Part shown: one piece after another, positions 47,427-60,600 of the stretch
Position numbering within the stretch: the first letter of the stretch is position 1
Layout: the number at the start of each line of letters is the position of its first letter
Position numbers and translations under genes: made by a program
The notes under the pieces: generated by a model
Databases searched by the model: none
Seen by the model: only the letters and a program-made list of their open reading frames with translations
What the model was told of the DNA's origin: nothing
Source: Diprion similis
Lineage: Eukaryota > Arthropoda > Insecta > Hymenoptera > Diprionidae
DNA length: 64,000 nt
Assembly (NCBI RefSeq): GCF_021155765.1
Contig: NC_060106.1
Coordinates: forward strand, 22,660,031 to 22,724,030
Direction: 5' to 3'

Positions 47427-47902
47427 TAAGTGTTTGTAAGGTTCACAATAGTTTCAAATAAAAATACTTACACTTGAAGTCTTCCGAATCTCGTTCTTAT
47501 CATCCAAAAAGTTTAAATATTCGAACGCAAACCATTTAGATGTGTAAACCTCATTTCGTCCTGCAATTGTACGTATATTTTACAAATATATATTTTTTTC
47601 CTTTTTTTATTATTTTACAAATATATATTCATTGTTTTTGAATCTCTCATTCTTTATATCTTACCTTTTCCAGTTCCAACACTTTTTTTCATTCGCGTTT
47701 TCTCTCGTCTGTAGGAACCTTTCAGGCTCTCCATCTTTTTTTTTACGTCATCAATATCTTTTCCAATTTTTTCAGAAACTTCTCTCCAAGCATCTTCTTT
47801 TCGTATTTTATTATAATACGAAGCATTTCGAGGATTCCACAAAATTTCTCTGTTTCTGTACTCGCCAATCAGCTTTATGCAAGTTTCTTCATCCCATTCC
47901 AA
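45669..47902 (-). CDS. Harbinger accessory MADF/BESS DNA-binding protein
   Basis: The second Harbinger gene; such Myb/MADF partners bind the element ends and help import the transposase. Exons in transcript order: 47902-47665, 47560-47472, 46424-45669 (1083 nt, about 360 codons, all in frame). The MADF domain is at the N-terminus (WDEETCIKLIGEYRNREILW, then ...WREVSEKIGKD). An acidic and basic linker (SPKKRTIKRKRDDEDP) follows, then a BESS-like segment (CSLFGEYIADKLRTFDARTR) and a Pro/Ser-rich tail. There is an oddity at the start: the reading frame opens TTG GAA TGG where ATG GAA TGG would be expected, and an in-frame TAA lies seven codons before that TTG with no ATG between. So 47902 is only a nominal start. 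Either a non-ATG start is used, an upstream exon exists that I cannot place, or the start was lost. Confidence 0.85.
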
Positions 47903-48417
47903 TTCAAAGAAAAAAAGTTACTAAAAAAAAATAGACACGTTACATTGCGATACATGGTGTAGTAATTCCTTCATGTTAACTGCGACTTAATTATTATTCG
48001 ATTTTAAACATTACGAATCAAACAAAAAAAAGAGTAAATTAACTAAAAATTGATTAATTATTTAATTAATCAACAAGTAGTATTTGTATAAATAAGAATA
48101 ACGCAGCAAGTAAAAAAAATCAGATAAAAAATACAAATGGAATTTTAATTCAACCCGTATTATGAAATGAATGAATAGATACAATTTTGTATTATAAAGT
48201 GGAATAATTAGGAATTATAATTACCGCACATACCCTGGTTTTCCGATGCTCTGTTCGCGGTGAAACGTCAACTTGTTGATGCGCATACGAACACGTCCAG
48301 ACTGAGCACGAATTTCTTTTGATCGACCGACAACATTTGGCTCGGTCCGAGGCCGTGCGCCGAACGACTTGAGGCAGTTTGCCGCGCCTCGGATCGACGT
48401 CCACACTTGCATGCTCA

Positions 48418-48468
48418 TGCGGCCTCGGCCTGCCTCATTCGCGTTCGTGCTCAAGTCTGTACCCGGCT
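48418..48468 (-). repeat. Harbinger right terminal inverted repeat
   Basis: 51 bp, exact inverse of 44941-44991, followed by the TAA target duplication. Confidence 0.95.
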
Positions 48469-48671
48469 TAACAAAGAGTAGATAATTAGAGTAGATAAGT
48501 GTATTGCTCGTTATTTTGTTGGATGACCGAATCGTGAATTTAAAAAAAAAAAACAGGAGTAAATTGAACTGTGTTTTATTTCTAATCCTATTTCGTGGTT
48601 TTCAATGGTGGACTAGATTAATTGACATATTTATCGCTGGGACAAACTGGTTATATTAAACCTTAGAGGAA

Positions 48672-51600
48672 ATGGAATTTATTAAGGATAAACTGGTATC
48701 TTTGCCCGAGGAGGAACAAAGAATTGCTGACTTCGTACAGATATTCACAGTCTTCTTGGACAGTGAGAATAGAAACGAGTCTGTTTCCGTAAGTTCAGTG
48801 CACGTATATAAAAGTTCAATCAACTGGTTGAAATACGTGATGACTTTTTCGTTTTGCAGCACCGAATCTCACCCTCTTGTTACATAAAGCAAATGTTATT
48901 GACAACGGAGGAGCGTACCGAGAGTTTAATAAAACGAGAGCATAAAGCCAAATTGGATGCTGACCCGTCGAGTGTCCCCTTTCGTGTTATCCCTAGCATC
49001 GTTATATTCCAACAGTTTTCTCCTGGGAGTAATTATAGTGTAGCTTTAACCATCAAGAACATTACCTCGGTAAGCGCTTCAGTTTAGTCAAGTGTATTTA
49101 GCGGTTATCTACGGGAATGTTCTTTGCATGGTCTAGTAGCGAAGCGCAGATCACTGTACTTGGATGATCTTTCTGCTTACGAGATCGGCGAGACAAGTAT
49201 TGAACCGAATTTAGATGAATTGACTGAACGGGCACATAAGTCTCGGATAGCCTTGCGTTTCTGAGCAAAAAAAATTATAGTCACATGCTTTACCAAAGCA
49301 CCTTGAGTGAAATAGTTTAGAGGACAAATAGATTACAGCAAAAATGAGGCAATATACGAAAAACCGCAACTATGCAATCAGGTGGAACCGTAAAACACGA
49401 TAAATTTCTAGCAGTCTGAGGGTAAATTTTGCTTTTGTCAGCGTGTTGCTGTCTGCTTGCTGTCTTCTTACCGTCTTCTTACCGTCTATCAAGAATTTCA
49501 GACGGCACATGTCGACTTCTGTAGTTCTAGTCTTAATACATAATCTATGTCTACTGTGCGTGACCGTCTATAAACTACGCAACGCTATTTTTATCTAAAG
49601 ATGCTTATCGGCCCCGACTAGAGTAACAAATATGGCTGGATATGTATCCAGGTGAATTTGAATTGAAAATTAGCATCTTCTGTGAAATTCCAAAGAAATG
49701 GACAAACAGCGCTATGTAACGAAGGCTCTTACCCCCTTCCCCCTGTAAGAAATCGAGAGCCTCCGCGGCCCCCCTCCCTCGTCCTCCTATAAAAGTGCGC
49801 GACGTAGTTTGTGGATGGGTTTTGTGATATCACAGGTTTCGCAGTACTTGAAGATGGTTCGAATCGAGAATCCATGGTTCAGAATCGAGTCTAATGATAC
49901 GACGTACCGAAAAAAATTAGCACCAGGAATGAGTGTCGTTTACGATGTCAAATTTTGCCCAGAGGAAAGACGGGATTACAAGCACCAGGCAACTTTTTCT
50001 ATGGGTTCTGACGTGTTCGTGATACCCATTTTAGGTGAGAATTGATCGTAATTTTCCTGTAGTTGTGATCTCAACAATTGGATGTACTTGACCTTCTGGC
50101 AATTGGATGTTCTTCAGCGGAATAAAAGTACGCCGTCGATATACCTGTCTAACTACAGGTCTCACCTGTCGAGGAACTACATACGTTTAACGATAATTTA
50201 TGTTATTAAAATACCGCGCTATAGTTCGCACGCAGTAGTAGTGAATCGATTTCAGAAGTGCAGTCTGTAATAAATCACAAGCAAAATATACTTGTGTGTA
50301 CTCGATCATTCGAGTTTTTATCTTCAACTGTAACAAAAATACCAATTTAGGAAAAAATTTGCTTTGATTCAATGAAACATTTCCTGCCTGTTTCTTTGTC
50401 GCACCTACGAATTCTTACGTATTACGGTTTAATATTAATTGAGCGACCGTGTAGCATACTTATAATAACAATCTCCACGGAGCGCTCACGTTCCACGGGC
50501 TGGGGGTCCAGGGTATTCGGAATTCTCCTGATGGGAAACAATTATTACCACAGGTGTATTGTCGATATACGACAAGAATGAGGAAATATTTTAGTCCTCG
50601 GAATTGAATAATTCTCTAAAATTAAAGATACGTTTTTGGGGGTAAATGAGACAAAAAATACTAAAATCAATTAAATATTTCATCTAGTAAAATGAATCGG
50701 ATGTGTAAAATCGGAAACAAATCAACATCAATATACGATAAAAACATTATAAAATTGAAATTGAGGACCTGTAATACCATTCATACATTTACTAATGCAA
50801 CCTTATCAATTGGTACGATAAGAGAGTACATTGCGCCTGTCCGTGATTTCTTACGTTTGATCGGCTTTAGCAATTGGACCTCGACCATTGCTGGATTTTC
50901 CCGACACTATTGAGCTACCCAAAACGCCGGTGAAAGCCTTATCTTCGAAATGTTTACTTGTACGTAATATCAGCGATGTGTCTGCCGCCTTTTCTTTAAC
51001 CACAAACAGGTACGTTATGGTGTACGTACGCGTACGCCTGCGGGGTACGATGTTGAAATGCATAGAAATAGTGTCCGGGGTACTGATACCCCGGGTTGGT
51101 ATCACAGTATGAACTATATAGCGACCACTAAAAAGAGGCGCTATTGTTTTTTACAGATTGCAATACCTACCTAAATCAGTACTCTAGACACTACTCCCGT
51201 TTTAGAATCAACCTTTGCAGGTGTTCATTATATACACAAGATGATTGTACATAGTATCAACTGTATTACCGCTCTCCTCTTCTCTTTTTTCCCTCCTCCT
51301 TCCTGTTCCCCTCTTCTTTCTTCTCATTACTTTTACCTTTTCTGTTCCCTAATGGATTTTTGGGCACAGAGTCTATTGATGGCGGTGAATTTAGAGTGGC
51401 TCGGGAGATAGCCAAATTTTATTTTTGCTTCAATTTTCAAATTTGGAAATGATATTTACAGCCCGTTCACGGTTTACCCGAGAAAAGGAAATATCGCCGA
51501 AGGAGCAGCTATGCAAGTGACTGTTAATTTCTTATACGAGAAAAGTGGATGTTTCAGAGATAGCCTACTTGTTACGTATGACACAGGTATTGGATACTGC

Positions 51601-54600
51601 TAAACCCACTTAACAAATACTGCTTTACATTACAGATTTCCGAAATTCCTTATTACCAGTCGTTTAACAGGATACAGTATCGTTATAATTTATTTAACCT
51701 CAGTGCAGCCTGTACAGGCTTTCTCGACTTTGGCCACGCTCTTCATTACATCGGTATGTGAAAGCTTGCAGCTCAGTCCAGGTTTATCATTTTTTCCAGG
51801 CGAAATCATTAGCCTTGATTTGTGTGGTATGGCTATATCTTGCGCTATAACGCTCGAGAAATCAACGATTGTGATGAAAGAAACATACTTCGGACTGACA
51901 ACATCGACTACTTTTACTATTCGTAACGGCAGTGATTACATCTTAAACTTTCAATGGGTACAATATGCGGATCGTAGAAGAGATGAGTTGCGACGAGAAG
52001 TGTAATTATCAAACTTCACGGGGGAGCCCTGTGCACCCATAGACACGATGAACCCAATTTCTACCGCGAGCTATAAAATTATTTTTCCCTCAAGTCCGCC
52101 AATTTCGCACGAATTAGGAAATGTTACGCATCAATAGTTTGCGGTTTTAAATTAAACCTAACGTATCTGTATCCCGAGAAATAGGTGTGGCATGTAAGTG
52201 AGAATCAGGTGGGGTCGCACAGACCCTGGTGTAGCAAGTTACACAGGAATACAGGTATTCAGAAAAAATAGATGTGGCATGCAAGTGTTAATTGCATACG
52301 CAAATAGCCACTGAAAATTTAACTGCAGATATAACTATACTTCTAATACTTAGCACATTATTATACACCAGTTTCCACTGAAAAAAATCAGTTTCATCGT
52401 GTTTTTTTTTAATGATCAACAACTTTGATACTACGGTGATCTTCTTGCCTCGTTTTCATTCCGATTGTTTGTTTCAATTTGACCGTTATCTGGTTTAGGT
52501 TTGTTACTTATTTTTCTTACGGGGAATTGGGGATTGTTACAAGCTCTTACAAAGAGTCGGGCGGGGTGAAGAGGGGTATCTTAAATCCCAAAACATTTCG
52601 ATACGTATTATTTGAACGGTCCTTGCCCGAAGGGGGAAGGCACCGCAGGCACATTATCAAAGACATTGCAGATGTGTGCGTGTGCTTGGGCTTTGTAGCT
52701 GTCGAGTTTCCAAGTTATACCTATAGAATATTGATGTCGGATGTAATTGAAGTTGCAAGTGGTGTTACGAGCCACGTGTATCAAATGCAATTTGGCGATC
52801 GCAGTAGTATTCAATTAATATTCGAATTAGGATATAAATTCCGTATGGCTAGCCATGAGGTCATAAATTACAAAACTGTACTTAACGATAGAAAACTAGA
52901 ATAAGTCCTGTCGTAGCTCGCAACAGGGTCAAGGCTGCAAAAATCTTCACCTGACTCATTTCATTAAAGATGAACTTATTTACATAAAGAGACATATTGA
53001 CAAGAAAAAGAGAAAAAAAAAAAAAATTCCCTATAATTTGCGTCAGGTATGGAAAAATATTTCTGAACGCGTTATGCACAGGTGTAACGTTCAAATACAC
53101 TTATTATATACGGATTATCTTACGTTAAACATCCAGATATCAAAGATCTTTCGAGATGTTGAAAAACATGGAGATATCACGGAAAGTCGACTTGGACCAT
53201 TACAATGTTGGTGATACCCTGGTTCATGAACTGGCTTGCCAGCGTGTATACACGGACCAGTTGTTCGGTTTGCCGGAGCAGACATTTTCGTTCCATCATC
53301 CTTCATACCGTCTGATTCCATCGGTAAGTTCGAACCTATATTTTCCCAATAAGTTTATTTCTTCAGCAACGGTATGCGTCGTGTTGCTTATACGACTTTA
53401 TCAACGAGACCCATGTTGAAACTTTCAGTATACATTCGCGATTTTTCCAATTGTATTTTATAAATGCCAGAATCTAAGCAGTCCCAATATTATATTTCTT
53501 CCAAGTGAAAGAGAGCACAACAAGTCTCTATGGATCTGTAATATTGTCGAAATTTATGTTAACTGTTCATCTGCGAGTACAGATGAATGGTATACATGTA
53601 TCGTTACACGTAAGAATCCATCTGAATGTTTATATTGTCGTATAACATTATACTTACGCATGTCTTTCAAGGAAGGTCAAATATGGCCGCACAGCGAGGC
53701 GGATATTACCCTAATATTTGAACCGAATGAGATTGGTGTAATTGAATCCAAAGCATACTTGGAGATTACCGGCTCTGAAGAAAGGATTTGCCTCAAGTAA
53801 ATTTATCCCATATATTGAAGAAGTTTCATCAATTCTACTATACGTGCGATGTTGAACGACAACTATTGAATCGTACACTCATACTCGCATATTATTGTAT
53901 CACTACGGCAATTAAATGTTATGCTATTCACGGTTCAAACGTATGTACCTCAGGTTACGTGGAACTTGCATCGGCCCATTGGTCAGATTGAATGTGATTT
54001 GTGTTGACGTGGGACCCATATTTTTGTGCTCCAATCATCACTTCGAGGTACTATGACACAGATAATCTGTACGGTTTGTATGGAATTTGAGTAGTTTCGG
54101 AATGTATAAGCTTTAAAACTGTCATACCTGCTCGGACAAGAAATCTGTGAGATTTACAGGTACTGCTGTAATTATATGAAAAGCGCTGTTTCGGAGTAAA
54201 AATTAGCGGGATTGTGGCATTTCACAAGTTCAAATAACATTCGTGAATGTAACTTCGATAGTCTAGTAAGTAATTCATACTGCGATCACTGTAATACTTA
54301 CTGCAGAAATACTTACCGCGTTCTCCATAAAATCACGGTTGCGGATGCAAGTTCATCAGGGTTTTTTCTTGTACGATAAATTATACACTGAACCATGCAC
54401 ACGTCATGTAAAATAATATTCGTCAATGTCTGCCCTCTTCCGGCTGTCTATATGACTGGCACTAATGCAGCCGACGACGTTCGAGTCATAGCTGAGCGTA
54501 TAGCAAAGCATAGCATAGAAAAAGTTGGCGGACAGTGGGCAGGCATTACTGAATATTCCTGTACCTGTATACCGTAACTATTCCACTAGCAACGGAATTA

Positions 54601-57600
54601 AGTTACCCCTGTGCGGTTCCAAGTACAGACCCTCAAATAACAGTCTGGCCCGGTTAGCCGTATATTATACTTATATAATTTCAAGCATAGTTAGAATGGG
54701 ATTGAAAAGGGATGCTTATAACGTGTATATAACAACAACAACAACAACAACAACCACAAATATTATTATTATTATTATTATTGTATATACATGTAGGTAT
54801 GTATATAATTCTTATTACTATTACATTCGAATGGGATATTTATTCCTGCGATCTGGTGGGTATCACTTCTCTCACTTTCATCTTGTTTGTCATAGTACGA
54901 TAAAACGTATCTAAAACTTGAAGCTCCGAGCGTTGAACCCCAGTTTGATGGTTTCTAGCTCGAAGGACCTTTTACAGATAATTTTCGCGGTGCGGTGGGC
55001 ACAGTGGCATGCTAGTGAAAATTGATCTAGTTAGAACACCTTGTTCAATGTGTATTCGTCATATTATATTATCGTTGTAAAATAGGTCATCTGTGGGAAC
55101 AAAGGCGATATTCCCGGTACGTTGGTGCACGCTCCAAGGACTCTCGATTTCGGCGGTAAGATCGAAGTGAATCCCGCACAAGTGAAACTTGAACCTGGAG
55201 AATACAAGTCATTTGATATTTCGTTATCGTCGAACCGTAATGGCGTTTTTGTCGAGATGATCGAATTCGTTATTAAAGAAAGCCTGGAGGTCATTTCGTT
55301 GACTATCAAGTATGCTGAAATTCTATTATAGTAGCTAATTAGAACATTGCTAATTAACATTGTTTTAGAATACAACAAACTAAAGTGAGACGGACAGAAC
55401 CTTAGCCACGTTATTTGTATCCGTGAGTTGGCCCTTCAGTTTTCATGTCCCAATTCGTATCATCATAAAAGGCTATATATTATTGAATAGATCGTAAATT
55501 TCAAGAAGCCAGCATAGATAATACTAGTAATGATTCGAGGTCAAACCTCAGTCGAGTTTAGGCCAAATTTTACAATTCTCTGACTAAATTGGCTCTTTTT
55601 GGGAATAAATTGATTGTCAACGTTTCAACGCTATTACAATTCAACGTCGGAACTTTGTTTTTTACGAAACCGGCATGTTAATACGTGCAGTTCAAATATC
55701 TCACTCTGGTTTGGCGTTAGTTTGTAAATCGTGCAGATTGTACGTAATATTATATGGAAATATTTCAGAGGATCCGTCGTCTGCCCCACACTGCACTTTG
55801 ACAAACAGAGTCTTGATTTTGGTACGACGGCATTGGGTAAGAGGCGTGCGCTCTACATGTATTTCCAATACAGTGTACGTTAGAGGAAAGTCAATTCTGT
55901 CCTCCCTCCTTTTAACAACTCGGAAATAAGGTTGTCAGCGCTGGCGTTTAACGTATGCTAAGCTGCCAACCTTATCTCTGTTTAACCCGCTAAAACGAGG
56001 GGGGTCAGAATCGACTTGAGACAAGTGTATACCATACCTATACGCATGGACGAAAGAAGTTTCCTAATCGCTTGGTTACCATTGGTACAGAATGACTTGT
56101 CGTAATACATGTAAGTCACCGCATAATAATCTTTCAAGGTTTCACGACGAAACGCGAAGTCTGCCTTCACAATTCCTCGCTTGTACCTGTGACCTTTTGT
56201 CTAACGGCCACGCAAGATGGTACACAACCATCGTTAACGTACCAAGATTTTGCTCGCTGTCCCATCAAACCGGTGCTAATCGCTAATCCCAAAGAATTTA
56301 CCTTAGTACCCAGTGAAGGTGTTGTTGCACCCAACAGCTTTCAACGGATCAAGGTATGCATATCGCAGGTACGAGCGCGCATCTGTAATGTTATGTGATA
56401 ACGAGGTTTATCTTATGGAGTTAATTCTGAACGAGAATTCTCGCATGAACGACGTTGCACGTACACTAGACTCTGCAGCGAATTGACCCTGGCAGTAAAT
56501 GCAAATCTCCCGCTTTCCAATCAACTCCAGTTGCCAAATAGTATAACATTACACTGCGGTCTATGCCAACGTATTTGCATTTGTTGACAAATAATGGCAA
56601 ATATTATTTGTATGCTTTGCAGATATCGTACACACCGAATATAGTTAGGTGTGGTCAGACGGCTATCAGGGCGGATATGTGGGATTCCGATTCAGTGCCC
56701 GTTACGCTGCCGATAATTTTCAGCAGCAAAGTAGCTTCGTTAACTGTAAAACCCTGTGAAATTCACTTCAGGTTCTGTTTCATCAATTTCCCGTACACCA
56801 GATTCATAACCGTTGAGAATAATTCTGATGTCGAGGCATACTTTTACTTACCCCCACAGCCGGTAAGATGCCTGCCTTTGCCTCTGTAGCCCATCATCCG
56901 AATGGGGGGGGGGGGGGGGGTAGTGAAAAATACACCATCTGTACGGGCACCAGGAATTCTCAATTATTCAAATCATGACTATAACCAACTTACACAATAC
57001 ATTAAAGTTGGGCTGCAATTGAAACCGATTGTTGTGGAGTCAATGGCTCACATACCTTTGTCGACTCATTGGAATCTGTTAACACCGCTAAATTTGCGAA
57101 AATCTGTTGGGAGTTTTCTACACTTTGTATTGGCTTCTTATTTACTATTATATTTTTTCGCCGATGAAATACTCTTGCTCTGGACCCAATTGAGAGTTGT
57201 TCAAAAGGTTGAACAACTCTCAAATGAGGTTGGTAAAATTGAAAGTTCAGCACCAAAGCTCCATCATTTTAAACTATACGAAAATCATTGAAAAGACTGG
57301 GAGTCCTCTGAAGATATACGTAAGGAATTGATTGTTTTCTGGTTCTATATGGTAGCTGAGTCAGTCTGACCTTTTCGGAATCCGCTTAATGTAGTGATTT
57401 CAACTTTATCAACTTCACTTCTGAATTTAATAATCAGCCATATTCTAATATGTATGCATACCTGCCCCCAAGGTAATACACCTCGCCATGAAAGTACAGG
57501 AAAGACGCGCAAAATGGTCCCCCTAAGGGAAGCATAATGCTAGAACGATTCCAACGACGGTTTTTTTTGCCTTTGGCATAAAAATACGTTTTAAACGTTA

Positions 57601-60600
57601 TCGATATTTTTTGAAATCCCATTTGACTGTTTGACTGTTCAAGCCCCCTCCCCCCCACATGTAATTATATATTGTATGGGTAAAGTAGAGGGTGTTCGAT
57701 GGTTTCGGTTCCACTCCCCAAATTCAGATACATACCTATAAAGTCCGCCAGTGACGAGTGATCTCATCTACACTGCATTCATAAAACTATGGTACTAAAC
57801 GTACACCACTGACGCAATACACATATAGTCTACACGTAGGTACGACACCTATGTATAAAAAGATTTTCCTCATGCCAATGAAGGGAATGACGTTTTCCAT
57901 CAGGTAATGACAAGCTCGACGGTAATGTACTCTTTGTCAGCGTACCAGGGATATTTGAAACCATATGAATGGACATCCATATCCTTGAAGATTATCACAA
58001 CTACCTTGGGCAGACAAAAAGTGCAATTAAGGTAATTCCTCTATGAAATACTTTTATGGCATAGTGACTGCACAGCTGCCCAAACATGTTCGGTCGTTTC
58101 TTACCAGTAATCGAGGACTCTTCGGTCCTGTTCGAAATTACATGTAGATTCGGATAGCAAAAGCAGAAAGCCGTATTAACACGCATAGGAGAATACGAAA
58201 TTTCTATGTCAATTTTTACTTTCCAACGAAGTTTTCTTGAATTTCTGTCCGAACTTTCCTCTCTTGCAAAAACAAAGGTGAGGTAGCAAGCAAGTGGTAA
58301 TTAAACTGCTGATATGTGGTCTGTGAGAGACCTGCGATACCTGCATAATTTAATATGTAGGTTTCATCGTTAACTAAGATTAGGTCTTCTCACTCTTCAT
58401 CAAAGATTCTTCATGAGGTGTGTATGGAATGATCGCTCCTACGCTTCCATACGCGCATTTGCATTCTCTTTTGTAAAGTTTACACACGCGTGATTGTATA
58501 TATTTTCAGTCTTCTTGCCTTCGGTGATAAAAGTCTCGCGCCGTGTTGTACCGTGACATGCAATGGACAGGGCCCCGTCGTCACCGTGCAACCGATGGTG
58601 GTCAACTGGGGTGAGGTCCGACTTCTTGAACCAGTTAAAAAGACAATCACTTTATTCAGCGACGCACCGATCGTCGCGCAATTCGTCGCAGCGCTTGTAA
58701 GTTTAATTTAGAATTTTTCGATAGCTACATTCGGCACACCGATTTAGCGTTCCCGATGTCTCAGGTCATGAATAAAACCTCACAATCCAATGTCATGACG
58801 TGTCAGTTCTTTGGGGAGGCCCTTCTCAAAAGCTGACAAAATCTTACTGAATTGTTGTAATCAAATTACAGACAGACAATTTTGATCTGAAACCAAGAGA
58901 AAGACAAACTCTCAACTGAAATCTAAAGTCTGGGATCAAGGTGTATTGTCTACAGGAGTCAAGTTTTGTAATTTTACTAACGATTTTCTAGCATTGCTTT
59001 CAGGCGTACAATATATTGTAGGGAAAAGGTGAAATAACACGGGAGTCAAGTTGTGTCTTTCAGATGTCTCCTTTGGACGGATTCGGACATTACGAGTATT
59101 GGAGGTGTTTTACGTCGTTCTGACTCGATTTGAAGGCGTCTCAGGGCCATCTGAAAAATCGTATACCAAAGCGTCGTTTCTGCAAAGTTAATTTTTTTCA
59201 CGCAGCAGTGAATGATGTTTTATATTCAGCTAGTGGAAAAGTACTATCGCGCCAAACATCAGTTTTATACTGATTTCACGTGTTTGCAATGTTTTTTCTT
59301 ACGTCTTTATGGCTATACCTACACGGCCATATCCGCCGTGATAAACAAGTCAGACTTTCGAATGAGGAATTAACAACGTTAAGAAAATGTAATAAAATGG
59401 AAAACTTTCTTAGCGAAAGGACACAAATTTTCTGGCCACTGGTTCCCCGATTAGATGCATTTTTTAATCACAGCGTTTCTTTAGCTGTCAGTCTGCTGTA
59501 ACCTTATAAGTATAATACTTGTTAATGTTGAAAATGTATCCCTCGTCTTTCGACAAGCACAAGAAACCTTCCCCTTGGACGGTGAGTCCAGCCTCCGGTG
59601 CTTTGGAGCCAAACAAGTCACTCGAATTGGAAATAACACTTTATCTCCGTGACACCGGAAAGTATTTGGATAGAGTTGACATCGAAATAATGAATAGCAG
59701 AATCATTACATGTTCGCTGAATGCTGTTGGGATTGGAACCAGCATTGAATTGGATCCAAACATCATACCGGTATTCGATATTGGTTTTCTCTTCAGGTGA
59801 CTTGCTGACAATACGAGTATCTTATAAGTAAGAATAAATAGTGTAGGAAATGGATATAATACACACTGACGCACCCACGAAAATTAAATTTTTGCAATCG
59901 TAAACATGAAATTGACAATATGCTTGCTTAGTATCCAATCAGCTTGAAAAAAGAATTTTGAAATATACTCAACTAAACAATATTATGTCAACCGATTCCC
60001 TGCTTGACCCTTATTACTACAAACCATAATTTTGTCATAATTGCTTCATTGGTTAATGGTTGCATCAGTAAACTAATTAGTGCACTGGAAATTATTCATC
60101 ACGAGTAGCGGAAATTTACCCATGCGAGTGAGTTGAGAGAGAACGAACGCTCACCTGGTAAATTTATTATTTGACACCAAAAATTGTCTGCGCGTATGCG
60201 AAGATCATGCATAACGTTACGGGTACGAATACGATACCGGTAGACGATTTCCGCGGAGATTCGGTTGGCAGAAAAGATGGACACAGAATGCCATAATATA
60301 ACATTACGGCACCATTGGAGGAATAAATTAATTCTTAGTTTTTATAGAGTACCTTTCGGCAGACAAAATGTTTAATACAGTCTTGTTTCGCATAATATCA
60401 TATTTTAGGGATGAGGATATCAGTATACCGATAACGATAGCGAATAAGGGCACGAGGCATCATCGATTGGTGTGGACTACTACAGAGGAATCTCAAGTTC
60501 TCCAGAAAAGTGGGAAACACGAACAGCAACAGTGAGTCCGGAAACGTTGACAATGACTTGCAATTTATATATTAGGTATTTATGATAACCCATGCAACAT

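Larger units (their letters stand above)
44941..48468. mobile_element. Complete PIF/Harbinger DNA transposon (3528 bp)
   Basis: The terminal inverted repeats at 44941-44991 and 48418-48468 are 51 bp and identical by eye, beginning AGCCGGGTACAGACTTGAGC. TAA at 44938-44940 and 48469-48471 is the 3-bp target duplication expected of Harbinger (TWA). Inside are the two genes typical of the superfamily: a DDE transposase on the plus strand and a MADF/Myb-like DNA-binding protein on the minus strand. A GCGGCAAACTG motif recurs just inside both termini, in inverted orientation. Identical termini and intact frames argue for recent insertion. Confidence 0.95.

Noticed and set aside
52000-52005. Hydin ending at the TAA after RRDELRREV
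   Set aside because: A donor GTAATT after 52001 precedes the stop and joins in phase to 53137, giving the expected HYDIN-like continuation.
54525-54914. 129-codon open frame in the region 54525-54914
   Set aside because: Much of it is the ACA/ATT microsatellite. It lies inside a hydin intron with consistent flanking exons.
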